Counted from the stretch's first letter, positions 7,953 through 17,498 are shown. The stretch: 64,000 nucleotides of DNA from Flavobacterium sp. BFFFF2 (GCA_002256385.1 NKJD01000003.1:1-64000), one strand, 5' to 3'. A program made the numbers and translations. The notes: generated by a model from the sequence alone, not told the origin.

Positions 7953-10211
7953 TTATTCGTCAAATTTTGATTTGGTTGGCACTGATGGCCACTGGTTGTT
8001 TTGGGTGTCCACATCGGCTGTTTCCTGGTTTGGATCAACCGTGATTTTAACCAAGGCTTTTTGTGTGGCAAACGTGCGGCTTACTTCAAGGTCATTTTTA
8101 CGCCAAATTTGCGCAGGAAAACGGTGCATTTCTGTACTGCCATCTTCAAATGTTAATTCGACCAATATCGGCATGACCAACCCACCTGGTTTGTCAAAAG
8201 TGATTTGATAAAAATAGGCCGGCTGTTTCAGTTTTCCTTGTTCCTCCGCTGAAAAATGATTGTTGATGTATTCTTGCAAAGGTTTTACATCGGCTATTTT
8301 GAAAGCCTTGTTTAATTCGGGTTTAAATGATTCACTGCCTTCAGCTATCATATACACCATTGGACCAGGATCGGCATTTCGGCGGCGTTGCTTAGACATA
8401 AAATCGGCCACTTCTTTGGATGGTTCGTTGCTGACAAAATATTTTTTCACTTCTTTAATGCCGATATCACATACATCGGTCGTGTAAAACCAACCACGCC
8501 AAAACCAATCTAGATCAACTGCCGAAGCGTCTTCCATGGTTCTGAAAAAATCTTCGGGGGTAGGGTGTTTAAATTTCCACCGATTGGCGTAGGTTTTAAA
8601 AGCATAATCAAAAAGTTCATGTCCCATCACCGTTTCGCGGAGAATATTCAATGCCGTTGCCGGTTTTCCGTATGCATTGTTGCCAAATTGTCTAATCGAC
8701 TCGGAATTGGTCATGATGGGCTCTAAATTCTTTTGATCGCCTTTCATGTAGGCCACAATGTTTTTGGCTGGACCTCGGCGCGTCGGAAATTTTGGATCCC
8801 AAGCTTTGAGCGTTAAAAACTCTAAAAATGAATTTAAGCCCTCATCCATCCAAGTCCATTGGCGTTCGTCAGAGTTTACAATCATCGGGAAATAATTATG
8901 TCCCACTTCGTGTATAATCACCGACATCATTCCTTCTTTTACCCGGTCGGTATATTTGCCGTCGGCATCGGGTCGACCCCAGTTCCAACAAATCATGGGG
9001 TATTCCATGCCTTGGTCTTGTGCATGCACCGAAACTGCTTTCGGATAAGGGTAGTCAAAAGTATATTGAGAATAAATCTTTAAAGTGTGTGCCACCAAGC
9101 GCGTCGAAAGTTCTCCCCACAGCGGATTGCCTTCTTTTGGATATACCGAAATGGCCATCGCTTGTTTGCCGTTTAATTGCACGGCCATGGCATCATAAAT
9201 GAATTTTCTGGAAGTGGCAATGCCAAAGTCACGCACATTGTCGGCTTTAAAATGCCAAGTTTTGGTAGCGCTTGACTTTGATTTTTCGCGTTGTTCCGCT
9301 TCGGCTTGGGTACAAACAATGACCGGCTTTTCAAATGATTTTTCGGCCAATTCATAGCGTTTGAGCTGGTCGGCTGTAAACACCTCAGCCCGGTTTAACA
9401 GCGTGCCCGTTGCTTCCATCACGTGGTCGGCTGGCACTGTGATGGATACATCAAAGTTACCAAAGGGCAAGGCAAATTCACCAGCGCCCCAAAATTGTTG
9501 GTTTTGCCATCCTTCCACATCGTTATACACCGCCATGCGCGGGTAAAACTGCGCCAAAATATATAAGTTGTTTCCATCTTTATCAAAATGTTCGTATCCC
9601 GAGCGGCCGCCATCTAACAAATAATTGACAATGTTGTAAGACCATTTGATTTTCAGGGTGCATTTTTGACCTTTGGCCAAAAGCTGAGGCAATTCAACCC
9701 GCATCATGGTTTTGTTGATGGTATAAGTCATTGGATTTCCCTGAGCATCTTTTACCCAATCGATCTCAAAACCACCTTTAAATTGTTCTTCCAAATACCG
9801 ACGTGAAAAAGCCTGTGCCCCCATGGCCGGATCGGTGGTGTTGCCATCAGATAAAGGGGTTTGTGAATCTTTGGCATATAAATTTTGATCCAATTGTACC
9901 CACATGTAATCCAACGATTCGCGGGCATTATTGGTGTAAGTAATAGTTTCTTCACCCATTAAGCGCGAATGGGTTTCGTCTAAGGTAATGGCAATTTTAT
10001 AATCGGCTTGTTGCTGGTAGTATTCGGGACCAGGAGCACCAGAGGCGGTGCGATACATATTGGGTGTAGCCAAGAAATCGTACAGCTGCTTGAACTTGTC
10101 TGGGTTACGCTCCGACGGATATTTTTCTGGTGAGTTCGCTTTTTGTGCTTGGCATTGAAAAATGGCCACAAGACTCAAACTAATACATATATAGTAATTT
10201 CTACAATTCAT
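7953..10211 (-). CDS. Secreted M1 family zinc metallopeptidase
   Basis: The 752-residue protein is a gluzincin aminopeptidase-like enzyme exported to the periplasm or beyond. It has an N-terminal signal peptide (about 1-23, ending QCQAQ). The zinc site is HEVGH (H434, E435, H438) with the third ligand E457 in WTWMDEGLN, and a GMEYP stretch at 401-405 corresponds to the M1 GxMEN substrate loop. This variant motif is common in the Bacteroidetes branch of M1. Substrate is not determinable. No T9SS C-terminal domain is present, so it is probably periplasmic. It is followed, after a short gap, by the acyltransferase gene on the same strand. Confidence 0.88.
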   Translation of the reverse strand: MNCRNYYICISLSLVAIFQCQAQKANSPEKYPSERNPDKFKQLYDFLATPNMYRTASGAPGPEYYQQQADYKIAITLDETHSRLMGEETITYTNNARESLDYMWVQLDQNLYAKDSQTPLSDGNTTDPAMGAQAFSRRYLEEQFKGGFEIDWVKDAQGNPMTYTINKTMMRVELPQLLAKGQKCTLKIKWSYNIVNYLLDGGRSGYEHFDKDGNNLYILAQFYPRMAVYNDVEGWQNQQFWGAGEFALPFGNFDVSITVPADHVMEATGTLLNRAEVFTADQLKRYELAEKSFEKPVIVCTQAEAEQREKSKSSATKTWHFKADNVRDFGIATSRKFIYDAMAVQLNGKQAMAISVYPKEGNPLWGELSTRLVAHTLKIYSQYTFDYPYPKAVSVHAQDQGMEYPMICWNWGRPDADGKYTDRVKEGMMSVIIHEVGHNYFPMIVNSDERQWTWMDEGLNSFLEFLTLKAWDPKFPTRRGPAKNIVAYMKGDQKNLEPIMTNSESIRQFGNNAYGKPATALNILRETVMGHELFDYAFKTYANRWKFKHPTPEDFFRTMEDASAVDLDWFWRGWFYTTDVCDIGIKEVKKYFVSNEPSKEVADFMSKQRRRNADPGPMVYMIAEGSESFKPELNKAFKIADVKPLQEYINNHFSAEEQGKLKQPAYFYQITFDKPGGLVMPILVELTFEDGSTEMHRFPAQIWRKNDLEVSRTFATQKALVKITVDPNQETADVDTQNNQWPSVPTKSKFDE

Positions 10212-10637
10212 GCTGTGTGCTTTAAAGGGCTAAAAGTATAAAATTGAGGTGAAAGTACCGAAGTGGATTGCTGTAAAAGTCACGCAATCGAGGATTATTG
10301 ATCAAATAATAAATGAATATGATTTAATTCGTGAAATATTGATGGATTCAGCCCGACCGATCGGGTTACATTTTCTGATGAACGCTTGGCTTTTTTAGTT
10401 CCAAAACCCAGCTACCGATAGCTATATACAATGGTCTAAAAGCAGTCCATAAATAAAAATAAAACGTAAAAAAGCAGCTGGCAACAAAAGCAGTTTCGCC
10501 TTTTGCGACGCTATATTTTCAATAAATTGTGTCCTAAAAAAATGGATGCGACAACTTCAAAGAAATTGCCGCATCCATTTTAAGCGCGAAATAATAAAAA
10601 AGCTTATTTCATTTCAAGGCCAAAATCGACCAAATAT
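10212..10637. other. Non-coding region between M1 peptidase and OmpA lipoprotein genes
   Basis: These 426 bases separate two minus-strand genes. The part nearest 10638 holds a strong transcription terminator (listed separately). The rest presumably carries the peptidase promoter, but I see only a near match (TACTTTTA) to the Bacteroidetes -7 element. No convincing small ORF, tRNA or repeat is seen. Confidence 0.5.
10539..10581 (-). terminator. Rho-independent terminator of the OmpA operon
   Basis: On the minus strand a perfect 12-bp stem (AAAATGGATGCG with its complement) is followed by a run of T. It lies 57 bases after the OmpA lipoprotein stop codon. Confidence 0.85.
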
Positions 10638-11333
10638 TTAATTTTTATTAGACTCGGTATGAGCCTCATTGACCATTTTCTCATTGGCAACAATGGCAAA
10701 TTCAACTCGTCTGTTTTGACTTCTGCCTTCTGGTGTTCCGTTGTCAGCAGTTGGATCGGCGATACCCATACCCGTGGTTTTAAAACGGCTTTCAACCAAA
10801 CCTTTTCTCACCAAATAAGCTTTTACGGCCGCAGCTCGGCTATCAGACAATTTTAAATTGTATTCAGGAGCACCTGTATTGTCTGTGTACCCGTAAATTT
10901 GGATGTCTGTGTCGGGGTATTGATTAAATACGGGAACCAATTTATCAAGATTGCTTTTGGCTGAGGATGTTAAAGTAGATTTATTGGTGTCAAAACGGAC
11001 CGCATTTTCACCGAGCGTCAATTTAATCCCTTCCCCTACTCGCTCTACTTGCGCACCAGGTAAGCTATTCTGAATTTCTCGCGCTTGCTTGTCCATTTTA
11101 TGACCAATTACACCGCCAACAGCTCCGCCGATTACACCGCCTAAAACGGCACCTAAAGCACCATTACCACCTTTACCTATATTGTTACCCAATACACCGC
11201 CTAACACCGCGCCTCCAATGGCACCTAAAGCAGCGCCTCTTTGGGTTCTATTGGTGTTTTTAACTGCATCACAACCATTAAACATAAAGGCGAACGCCAA
11301 TACTATGGCTACTATTTTTGAACTATTTTGCAT
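10638..11333 (-). CDS. OmpA family outer-membrane lipoprotein with glycine zipper
   Basis: The product (231 residues from the ATG at 11333) has a lipoprotein signal ending FNGC, a long glycine-zipper stretch (alternating GG/GA motifs), and a C-terminal OmpA peptidoglycan-binding domain. That domain includes the YGYTDNTG loop and the NLKLSDSRAAAVKAYL plus RSQNRRVEF helices. Such proteins tether the outer membrane to peptidoglycan. The ATG at 11333 was chosen because it precedes a clean signal peptide and lies 7 bases after the stop of the upstream lipoprotein gene; the longer frame would overlap that gene. The two genes form a small operon ended by the terminator at 10539-10581. Confidence 0.9.
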   Translation of the reverse strand: MQNSSKIVAIVLAFAFMFNGCDAVKNTNRTQRGAALGAIGGAVLGGVLGNNIGKGGNGALGAVLGGVIGGAVGGVIGHKMDKQAREIQNSLPGAQVERVGEGIKLTLGENAVRFDTNKSTLTSSAKSNLDKLVPVFNQYPDTDIQIYGYTDNTGAPEYNLKLSDSRAAAVKAYLVRKGLVESRFKTTGMGIADPTADNGTPEGRSQNRRVEFAIVANEKMVNEAHTESNKN

Positions 11334-11340
11334 ACTACTA

Positions 11341-11805
11341 TTAATTACGATTAAACTGATAAGTAACTTCAACGATTTTGCCAGCCACATTCACGCGGTC
11401 AATCAACTGAAATGATTGATCATTTTGAGGCGTATAACGAAGTGTGTAGCCATCAACGACGGTTTTCGCTTTGGCTCCTTCTAAGAATTTAAACACAAAA
11501 TTTCCTTCTTTGTTAATGAACCAAGTGATGGAAGAGTCAAATGCCACACAACCCGGTTTTGACAAAACCATATTGCCAGTGTTGTTATTTGACACAAAAT
11601 GCCACTGACTTCCTTTGAGGCATTGCGCTTCACCCAAGCCAAAAGCATTCACTTTAATTACTTCACTTCCGGGGTAACTTACTGAACTCACCGTCCAGTC
11701 ACCTTTGATCCCCACTTCTGATCGAACACTTAGTTGTGTTGCTGGATTTGATTTACAGGCAAATAGTGCCATTCCAATCAGACTTAACAAAAACCACTTT
11801 TTCAT
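11341..11805 (-). CDS. Lipocalin-like lipoprotein
   Basis: The 154-residue protein begins with a lipoprotein signal peptide and lipobox (L-F-A-C), followed by a domain resembling the small lipocalin-like family of Bacteroidetes: G-D-W-T-V-S-S-V at the start, strands ending each turn, and Q-W-H-F-V mid-domain. Lipocalins often bind small hydrophobic ligands; the ligand here is unknown. It is the first gene of a two-gene unit with the OmpA lipoprotein, 7 bases apart. A TATTTTTG promoter element lies 23 bases upstream of the ATG. The lipoprotein call is firm; the fold assignment is moderate. Confidence 0.72.
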   Translation of the reverse strand: MKKWFLLSLIGMALFACKSNPATQLSVRSEVGIKGDWTVSSVSYPGSEVIKVNAFGLGEAQCLKGSQWHFVSNNNTGNMVLSKPGCVAFDSSITWFINKEGNFVFKFLEGAKAKTVVDGYTLRYTPQNDQSFQLIDRVNVAGKIVEVTYQFNRN

Positions 11806-11828
11806 AAATACTACATTTTTAATTTAGG

Positions 11829-11836
11829 CAAAAATA
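11829..11836 (-). promoter_or_regulatory. Candidate -7 promoter element of the lipocalin/OmpA operon
   Basis: TATTTTTG on the minus strand matches the Bacteroidetes TAnnTTTG consensus, 23 bases before the ATG at 11805. No clear TTTG -33 element is found at the usual spacing. Confidence 0.5.
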
Positions 11837-12014
11837 CAAGCCATCACCGTAACTATCGTATAAGTCTTGTTTTTTTTGAAAAATTTAGCATTCAATAAAT
11901 AAACAACTCATAGATAAAAAAAATAGCAGGCTGCATCTAACTGACCTAAATGAACCTTTTTGTAAAACACAAAGCAATCACCTCACTTGTAAATTTTGAT
12001 AAAAATTCAAACAC

Positions 12015-12093
12015 ACCCCCTATTTTAACTCATCAAAAACATAAAAAACACGAAAAAATAATATTGACCCCCTATTTTTTAGCATCAAAAACA
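12015..12093 (+). promoter_or_regulatory. Direct-repeat operator candidate upstream of glutamine synthetase
   Basis: Two 27-base copies begin at 12015 and 12067, 52 bases apart (close to five helical turns). Each reads ACCCCCTATTTT, four variable bases, then CATCAAAAACA. A third CATCAAAAACA half lies at 12141-12151, just before the glnN start codon. The intact copies sit immediately upstream of the candidate -7 element, as expected for an activator or nitrogen-control binding site. The binding protein is unknown. Confidence 0.6.
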
Positions 12094-12113
12094 GTTTCAA
12101 ATTGTTTTTTTAG

Positions 12114-12121
12114 TATTTTTG
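12114..12121 (+). promoter_or_regulatory. Candidate -7 promoter element of glnN
   Basis: TATTTTTG fits TAnnTTTG, 36 bases before the glutamine synthetase ATG and 20 bases after the second direct repeat. No good -33 TTTG is present, which fits a promoter that depends on an activator. Confidence 0.5.
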
Positions 12122-12157
12122 CCCTGTTTTTACATTTAATCATCAAAAACAAATTTT

Positions 12158-14347
12158 ATGGCAACTCTTCGTTTTCATGCTTTAGAGCAAACCCTCAACC
12201 GAACCACCGTTGAGGTAAAAGAACTCGACCGCAAATCGGTCATTTTCGGAAGCAATGTGTTTAATGACAAAGCCATGCGTCAATTTCTTACCCAAGAAGC
12301 CTTTGACGCTGTGAAAAGTGCCGTGCAGCACGGAACAAAAATTGACCGAAAATTAGCCGAATACATTGCTTTAGGCATGAAAGAATGGGCCCTTTCAAAA
12401 GGCGTAACCCATTACACGCATTGGTTTCAGCCACTTACTGGGGCCACAGCCGAAAAACACGATGCCTTTTTTGAAACTTCGATGGACGGCAGCGACCCAG
12501 TGGAGAAATTTGGGGGAAATCAATTGGTGCAACAAGAACCAGATGCATCAAGCTTCCCAAATGGTGGCATTCGCAATACGTTTGAAGCCCGCGGTTATAC
12601 CGCATGGGATCCGACTTCGCCAGCCTTTATTTTCGGAACCACATTGTGCATTCCTACTGTTTTTGTGTCATATACTGGCGAAGCCCTTGATAACAAAACG
12701 CCATTACTCAGGGCATTAAGCGCTATTGATGAAGCTGCTACCGATGTGGCCAAATATTTTGACAAAAACGTTAAAAAGGTAACCCCTACTTTAGGTTGGG
12801 AACAAGAATATTTCTTAATTGATCGTGCATTAGCAGCAGCTCGTCCTGATATTATTTTAACGGGGCGAACCTTAATGGGACACACCTCGGCCAAAGGGCA
12901 ACAATTAGAAGACCACTATTTTGGGTCGATTCCATCAAGGGTGCTTAATTACATGCGTGATTTGGAAAATGAATGCATGCTTTTGGGAATCCCTGTAAAA
13001 ACACGTCACAACGAAGTGGCTCCCAACCAATTTGAACTAGCTCCGATCTTTGAAGAAACCAATTTGGCCGTTGACCACAATTCTTTGTTGATGGACGTCA
13101 TGTCAAAAGTGGCCGAACGCCATCATTTTCATGTATTGCTTCACGAAAAACCATTTAAAGGTGTGAATGGATCGGGCAAACACAACAACTGGTCATTAGC
13201 TACTGACACGGGTATCAACTTATTGAGCCCGAGCAAAACGCCCATGAGCAACTTGCAGTTTTTAACCTTTTTCATCAACACCATTAAAGCAGTTTATCGC
13301 TATGAAGAGTTGTTAAGAGCTTCCATTGCTTCGGCGAGCAACGACCACCGTTTAGGCGCAAACGAGGCACCACCTGCTATTATTTCTGTATTTATTGGCC
13401 AACAATTGACTAAAGTACTATCTGATTTAGAAGGGGTTTCAAAAGGGAAATTATCAGCGGAAGAAAAAACAGATCTCAAATTGAATGTGGTAGGCAAAAT
13501 TCCAGATGTGTTGCTTGACAATACGGATCGAAACCGTACTTCGCCATTCGCCTTTACAGGAAACAAATTTGAATTTAGAGCGGTTGGATCTTCGGCCAAT
13601 TGCGCTACCTCAATGACTACCTTAAATTCTATAGTAGCCAAACAATTGCGTGATTTCAAAAAAGAAGTCGATGCCTTAATTGCTGAAAAAGGATTCAAAA
13701 AAGACGAGGCTATTTTTAATGTACTCCGCGAATACATTAAAGAAACCAAAAACATTCTTTTTGAAGGGGATGGATACAGCGAAGCTTGGGAAATTGAAGC
13801 CAAAAAAAGAGGCCTCAGCAACCACAAAACCACCCCAAAAGCTTTGAAAGCGAAGGCATCAAAAGAAGCCATGGCTTTGTTTGAAGAATTGGGCGTAATG
13901 AACCACGTGGAGGTAGAAGCCCGTTACGAGATTGAATTGGAAGAATACACCAAAAAAATCCAAATTGAAAGCCGTGTTTTGGGTGATTTGGCACGCAATC
14001 ACATTGTTCCAACGGCCATCCGCTATCAAAATATTCTCATCGAGAATGTGCGTGGACTGAAAGAAATTTTTGAAAAAGAATTTGTAAACATTGCCAAAGA
14101 ACAAATATCACTAATCAAAGACATTTCGTCACATATTGAAGGGATCAATTCCAATATTGATGCCATGTTGGAAGAACGCAAAAAAGCGAATGCGTTGAGC
14201 AGCGCCGAATTGATGGCTGATGCCTATTGCGAAAACGTGAAGCCATTTTTAGAAATCATCCGCGAACATTGCGATGCACTAGAATTATTGGTGGACGATG
14301 AAGTATGGACGATGGTTAAATACCGTGAATTACTTTTTGTACGGTAA
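12158..14347 (+). CDS. glnN: Glutamine synthetase type III
   Basis: The 729-residue enzyme makes glutamine from glutamate, ammonia and ATP and is the main ammonia-assimilating enzyme in many Bacteroidetes. Its length and N-terminus (F-G-S-N-V-F-N and A-L-G-M-K-E-W-A) are those of the GSIII class, much larger than GSI. Catalytic-domain blocks are visible: WEQEYFLID, TRHNEVAPNQFELAPIFE, HEKPFKGVNGSGKHNNWSL and NDHRLGANEAPPAI. The gene is monocistronic: an upstream region with a direct-repeat operator candidate and a strong bidirectional terminator directly after it. Transcriptional nitrogen control is likely but unproven. The type III label is secure. Confidence 0.95.
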   Translation: MATLRFHALEQTLNRTTVEVKELDRKSVIFGSNVFNDKAMRQFLTQEAFDAVKSAVQHGTKIDRKLAEYIALGMKEWALSKGVTHYTHWFQPLTGATAEKHDAFFETSMDGSDPVEKFGGNQLVQQEPDASSFPNGGIRNTFEARGYTAWDPTSPAFIFGTTLCIPTVFVSYTGEALDNKTPLLRALSAIDEAATDVAKYFDKNVKKVTPTLGWEQEYFLIDRALAAARPDIILTGRTLMGHTSAKGQQLEDHYFGSIPSRVLNYMRDLENECMLLGIPVKTRHNEVAPNQFELAPIFEETNLAVDHNSLLMDVMSKVAERHHFHVLLHEKPFKGVNGSGKHNNWSLATDTGINLLSPSKTPMSNLQFLTFFINTIKAVYRYEELLRASIASASNDHRLGANEAPPAIISVFIGQQLTKVLSDLEGVSKGKLSAEEKTDLKLNVVGKIPDVLLDNTDRNRTSPFAFTGNKFEFRAVGSSANCATSMTTLNSIVAKQLRDFKKEVDALIAEKGFKKDEAIFNVLREYIKETKNILFEGDGYSEAWEIEAKKRGLSNHKTTPKALKAKASKEAMALFEELGVMNHVEVEARYEIELEEYTKKIQIESRVLGDLARNHIVPTAIRYQNILIENVRGLKEIFEKEFVNIAKEQISLIKDISSHIEGINSNIDAMLEERKKANALSSAELMADAYCENVKPFLEIIREHCDALELLVDDEVWTMVKYRELLFVR

Positions 14348-14365
14348 TTTTCTTGACTTATTAAT

Positions 14366-14398
14366 AAAAAACCGGCCCATTTGTGGAGCCGGTTTTTT
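14366..14398. terminator. Bidirectional terminator between glnN and hemF
   Basis: AAAAAACCGGC and GCCGGTTTTTT form a perfect 11-bp stem around an 11-base loop. A-rich and T-rich arms allow it to work for both convergent genes. Confidence 0.9.
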
Positions 14399-14429
14399 AT
14401 ATGTTTCCGAGTAGAAAAGCTGTATTGGG

Positions 14430-15341
14430 TTACACCCAATTTTTGGGAACGCGCAGCACTTCCAACAACAGCGCTTCCTCACTATTTGGTTCGGGCTGGT
14501 GGTCATACACCCATTGAACATGCGGCGGCAGACTCATTAAAATGCTCTCAATGCGCCCATTGGTTTTTAGACCAAATAGCGTGCCTTTGTCGTGCACCAA
14601 ATTAAACTCGACATACCTACCACGGCGAATTTCTTGCCAAGTACGCTGTTCATTAGTAAATGGCAACGCCTTACGTTTGCTCACTATCGGCAAATAAGCG
14701 GTCAAAAATGAATGGCCAATATCGGTGACAAATTGAAACCATTGGTCCATATTAAATGTGTCTGTCGGTTTACAATAATCAAAAAATAAACCACCAATTC
14801 CGCGGGCTTCGTGCCGATGTGCATTCCAAAAATAACGGTCGCATTGGTTTTTGAACGTGCCGTAAAATGAGGCTTCATGCCGGTCGCATGCCGCTTTGCA
14901 TACTTGGTGAAAATGTTGGGCATCTTCAGGAAATAAATAATAGGGTGTTAAGTCTTGTCCACCGCCAAACCATTGGTCAATCAAATTTCCATCGAGGTCA
15001 TACATTTCAAAATACCGCCAATTGGCATGAACCGTCGGTACCATTGGGTTTGACGGATGCATTACCAAACTTAGACCACAAGCAAAAAAACGCGCCTGAC
15101 TGACCCCAAATAATTGCTGCATCGATTCGGGCAAGTCGCCAAATACCGCCGAGGTATTGACCCCACCTTTTTCAAAAACAGCCCCATTGGCAATGACCCT
15201 TGTTCTGCCTCCGCCACCTTCAGGTCGATCCCACTGGTCTTCCTGAAAAGTGGCCACCCCATCTTCTGTCTCAAGCCCAATTGTAATTTGGTCTTGCAGG
15301 TTGTAAATAAAAGATAAAAAAGCGTCTTTGTATGATTTCAT
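14430..15341 (-). CDS. hemF: Oxygen-dependent coproporphyrinogen III oxidase HemF
   Basis: HemF oxidatively decarboxylates coproporphyrinogen III to protoporphyrinogen IX using O2, a late haem-synthesis step. Family motifs are complete: W-D-R-P-E-G-G-G-G-R-T-R-V, VHANWRYFEMYD, WFGGGQDLTPYYLF, RGIGGLFFDY, RRGRYVEFNLVHDKGTLFGL and S-I-L-M-S-L-P-P at the end. The product is about 303 residues from the ATG at 15341; a GTG at 15353 would overlap the aroE stop codon and add four residues. It follows aroE in a minus-strand run. Use of the O2-dependent enzyme indicates an aerobic life style. Confidence 0.95.
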   Translation of the reverse strand: MKSYKDAFLSFIYNLQDQITIGLETEDGVATFQEDQWDRPEGGGGRTRVIANGAVFEKGGVNTSAVFGDLPESMQQLFGVSQARFFACGLSLVMHPSNPMVPTVHANWRYFEMYDLDGNLIDQWFGGGQDLTPYYLFPEDAQHFHQVCKAACDRHEASFYGTFKNQCDRYFWNAHRHEARGIGGLFFDYCKPTDTFNMDQWFQFVTDIGHSFLTAYLPIVSKRKALPFTNEQRTWQEIRRGRYVEFNLVHDKGTLFGLKTNGRIESILMSLPPHVQWVYDHQPEPNSEEALLLEVLRVPKNWV

Positions 15342-15349
15342 TGGTAAAC

Positions 15350-16099
15350 TCACATGCTAGCAGCCCACAAGTTCCAAGCAGCCAATGCTTGATAGTGAAG
15401 CATATTGGAACCATTTTGAATAGTGGCTCCCTTTTGCTGGGCTTTCATTAAAAATAAAGTTTTTTCGGGTTGATACACCAAATCAAAACAACTGTGTTGG
15501 TTGGTGATCTTTTCATAAGGAATAGCGGGACATTGATCGGTGGCGTGTTCTGACCCCAAGGGTGTCGTTTGCACCCACAAAACAGCATCTGGAAAATCAA
15601 TATCAAGCAAATCGTCATAGTGCAAAACTTGCGGATGAGCAGAAGCCGTGCGGCTGACCCAAAAAAAAGGAATCCGCAATTGTTCCAACACATAAGCGAC
15701 CGCCAATGAAGCGCCGCCCGTTCCAAGCACAAAAGCCATTTGCGGCCAATGAACCAAGGTTTCAAGCAACGATTGCCGAAAGCCGATAAAATCTGTATTA
15801 TCACCAACTAGCAGGCCATTTTTGTTACGGTATACCACATTGACTGCCCCAATTGACTCAGCTGCAGGGGTTAATTCTGATAATAATGGAATGATTTGCT
15901 TCTTATAAGGAATGGTCACATTAAAACCAAATACTGCATCATCATGCAATACCGTTTTCACTTTTTCTATTGACTGACAATCAAACAATTGATACTGATG
16001 CTTCCACCCATTTTTCGCAAAAAAATGCCCAAAAAAAGCAGGCGAAAAGGAATACCCTATGCGTTGACCGATCAATCCAAACGTAAGCTGATCTGACAT
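15350..16099 (-). CDS. aroE: Shikimate dehydrogenase AroE
   Basis: AroE reduces 3-dehydroshikimate to shikimate with NADPH in the aromatic amino acid pathway. From the ATG at 16099 the protein has 249 residues and starts MSDQLTFGLIGQRIGYSFSP, the usual shikimate-binding N-terminus. NVTIPYKK holds the catalytic lysine, VGDNTDFIGF is the D-x-D/N loop, LGTGGASLAVAYVL is the nucleotide-binding loop, and the C-terminal Q-A-L-A-A-W helix is present. An upstream start at 16123 would overlap the TPR gene by 23 bases and adds an atypical extension, so it was not used. The gap to the TPR stop codon is one base, indicating an operon. Confidence 0.93.
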   Translation of the reverse strand: MSDQLTFGLIGQRIGYSFSPAFFGHFFAKNGWKHQYQLFDCQSIEKVKTVLHDDAVFGFNVTIPYKKQIIPLLSELTPAAESIGAVNVVYRNKNGLLVGDNTDFIGFRQSLLETLVHWPQMAFVLGTGGASLAVAYVLEQLRIPFFWVSRTASAHPQVLHYDDLLDIDFPDAVLWVQTTPLGSEHATDQCPAIPYEKITNQHSCFDLVYQPEKTLFLMKAQQKGATIQNGSNMLHYQALAAWNLWAASM

Positions 16100-16100
16100 A

Positions 16101-17498
16101 TTATTCAAACAGATGTCGGGCAATAATTTCTTGAACCAACGCCATTTTCCATACTTCAGGAAATTGTTGTTGCAACACTTTCATCCGGCTTGCTCTGTCC
16201 ATGAGCGCATTCATTAAGTGATAAGTGCCATATTCTGTTTGATTTAACGTGAAATAAATACCACATAAACGAAAACAGATATTGGCATGGTCAGGGAAAA
16301 AATCAAAAGCTTGCAACAAAATGATGCAGGCTTGTTCCAACAAACCTTGCTCTAGTTTCATGTCGGCCCATGAAAGCCAAGTAGTCAATTTTAAATCGCC
16401 TAAAGTGACGGCCTTTGTAAAGCCAATTTCGGCATCTTCATGATTTTTTAAAGCGAGATTTATCTGCGCAAAACGCTGCCAATAATAGCGGTTCTCGTTG
16501 TCAATTTCTAAAGCTTTGTTGGTAAAATGAAGCGCTTTTTGATAGTTTTTTTGTTTTAAATGCAAATCGGTAATGGCAATCCAAGCTTTGTCTAACATCG
16601 GGTCTTCATGCACCGTGCGGTTGTAATATTTAAGGGCTTCTGTGTAGTTTTTTAATTTTTCATAGCATTTGCCCAATCGCAACAAAGCATAAGAAGTGGC
16701 ATCGGCCAATTCAATGGTTTCTTTGTAACATGCAATGGCGTCGGCAGGTCGATTTAATTTTTCGAGCGCTTTGCCCATTTCCATAAAGGCACCTATAAAG
16801 GAATCATCAATATAAGTGGCGTATTCAAAGGCGCGTACCGACGCTACATAGTCTTTTAAAATGTAGTGCAAGCGTCCCATTTGGTGCCAAGCAATTTCGC
16901 TATAAGGTTGCTTATCAACATACGATTCCAGAAAAGCAATGGCTTCTTGAATCTGATCTAAAAACTCAAAACAATACACTACGTTATAAAGTGCCGATTG
17001 GTCTTCTAAGTCTTCATCTAAGCAACAAATAAAACTTTGTTTGGCCAATTCCAATTCGTCCATAAAAAGATACTCCATCCCCAAAAGATTATGAACATCT
17101 ATGGGGTCATTGGTATATTCCAAAGCCATTTGCAATGAGGCGATGGCTTTATCATGTTGGTCGCGTTTAGAATAGAGGGTGGCCCGTTGAATGTATATTT
17201 CGTCATTATTGGGCTCCAATACCTGCAATTCATTAAGCAGTTTTTCGGCTGCATCTAATTTATCTTCAAAAATAAGCACTTCAACCTGAACTAGTTTAAG
17301 TCCGCTTGACATCGGATGCTGCTCCAAGCCCAACTTGAGCGCCTTTTTGGCCAAGTGCAATTTACCTGAGTCCAGATAATGCAAAATAATGTCTTCAAAC
17401 TCTTCTGAATCAAAGAAAAACACCTTATTGGTCTTCAACATCGATTCAAAACGTTTCAATGACATAGAGTAATCATCTTCATCGGGGCTTATAAACAT
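16101..17498 (-). CDS. Tetratricopeptide repeat protein
   Basis: The 465-residue protein is built almost entirely of TPR helical hairpins, with repeats recognisable by A-(x)-L-x-x-A-L-x-x-x-P/D patterns, for example A-I-A-C-Y-K-E-T-I-E-L-A-D and ALKYYNRTVHEDPMLDKAW. There is no signal peptide or transmembrane segment, so it is probably a cytoplasmic scaffold for protein-protein contacts. It is the first gene of the unit with aroE and hemF. Such TPR proteins beside aroE are frequent in Flavobacteria as far as I recall, but no function is established and none should be inferred from aroE. Confidence 0.88.
   Translation of the reverse strand: MFISPDEDDYSMSLKRFESMLKTNKVFFFDSEEFEDIILHYLDSGKLHLAKKALKLGLEQHPMSSGLKLVQVEVLIFEDKLDAAEKLLNELQVLEPNNDEIYIQRATLYSKRDQHDKAIASLQMALEYTNDPIDVHNLLGMEYLFMDELELAKQSFICCLDEDLEDQSALYNVVYCFEFLDQIQEAIAFLESYVDKQPYSEIAWHQMGRLHYILKDYVASVRAFEYATYIDDSFIGAFMEMGKALEKLNRPADAIACYKETIELADATSYALLRLGKCYEKLKNYTEALKYYNRTVHEDPMLDKAWIAITDLHLKQKNYQKALHFTNKALEIDNENRYYWQRFAQINLALKNHEDAEIGFTKAVTLGDLKLTTWLSWADMKLEQGLLEQACIILLQAFDFFPDHANICFRLCGIYFTLNQTEYGTYHLMNALMDRASRMKVLQQQFPEVWKMALVQEIIARHLFE

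Noticed and set aside
13300..13872. Long minus-strand open frame inside glnN
   Set aside because: It is antisense to the well-supported type III glutamine synthetase and has no recognisable domain.
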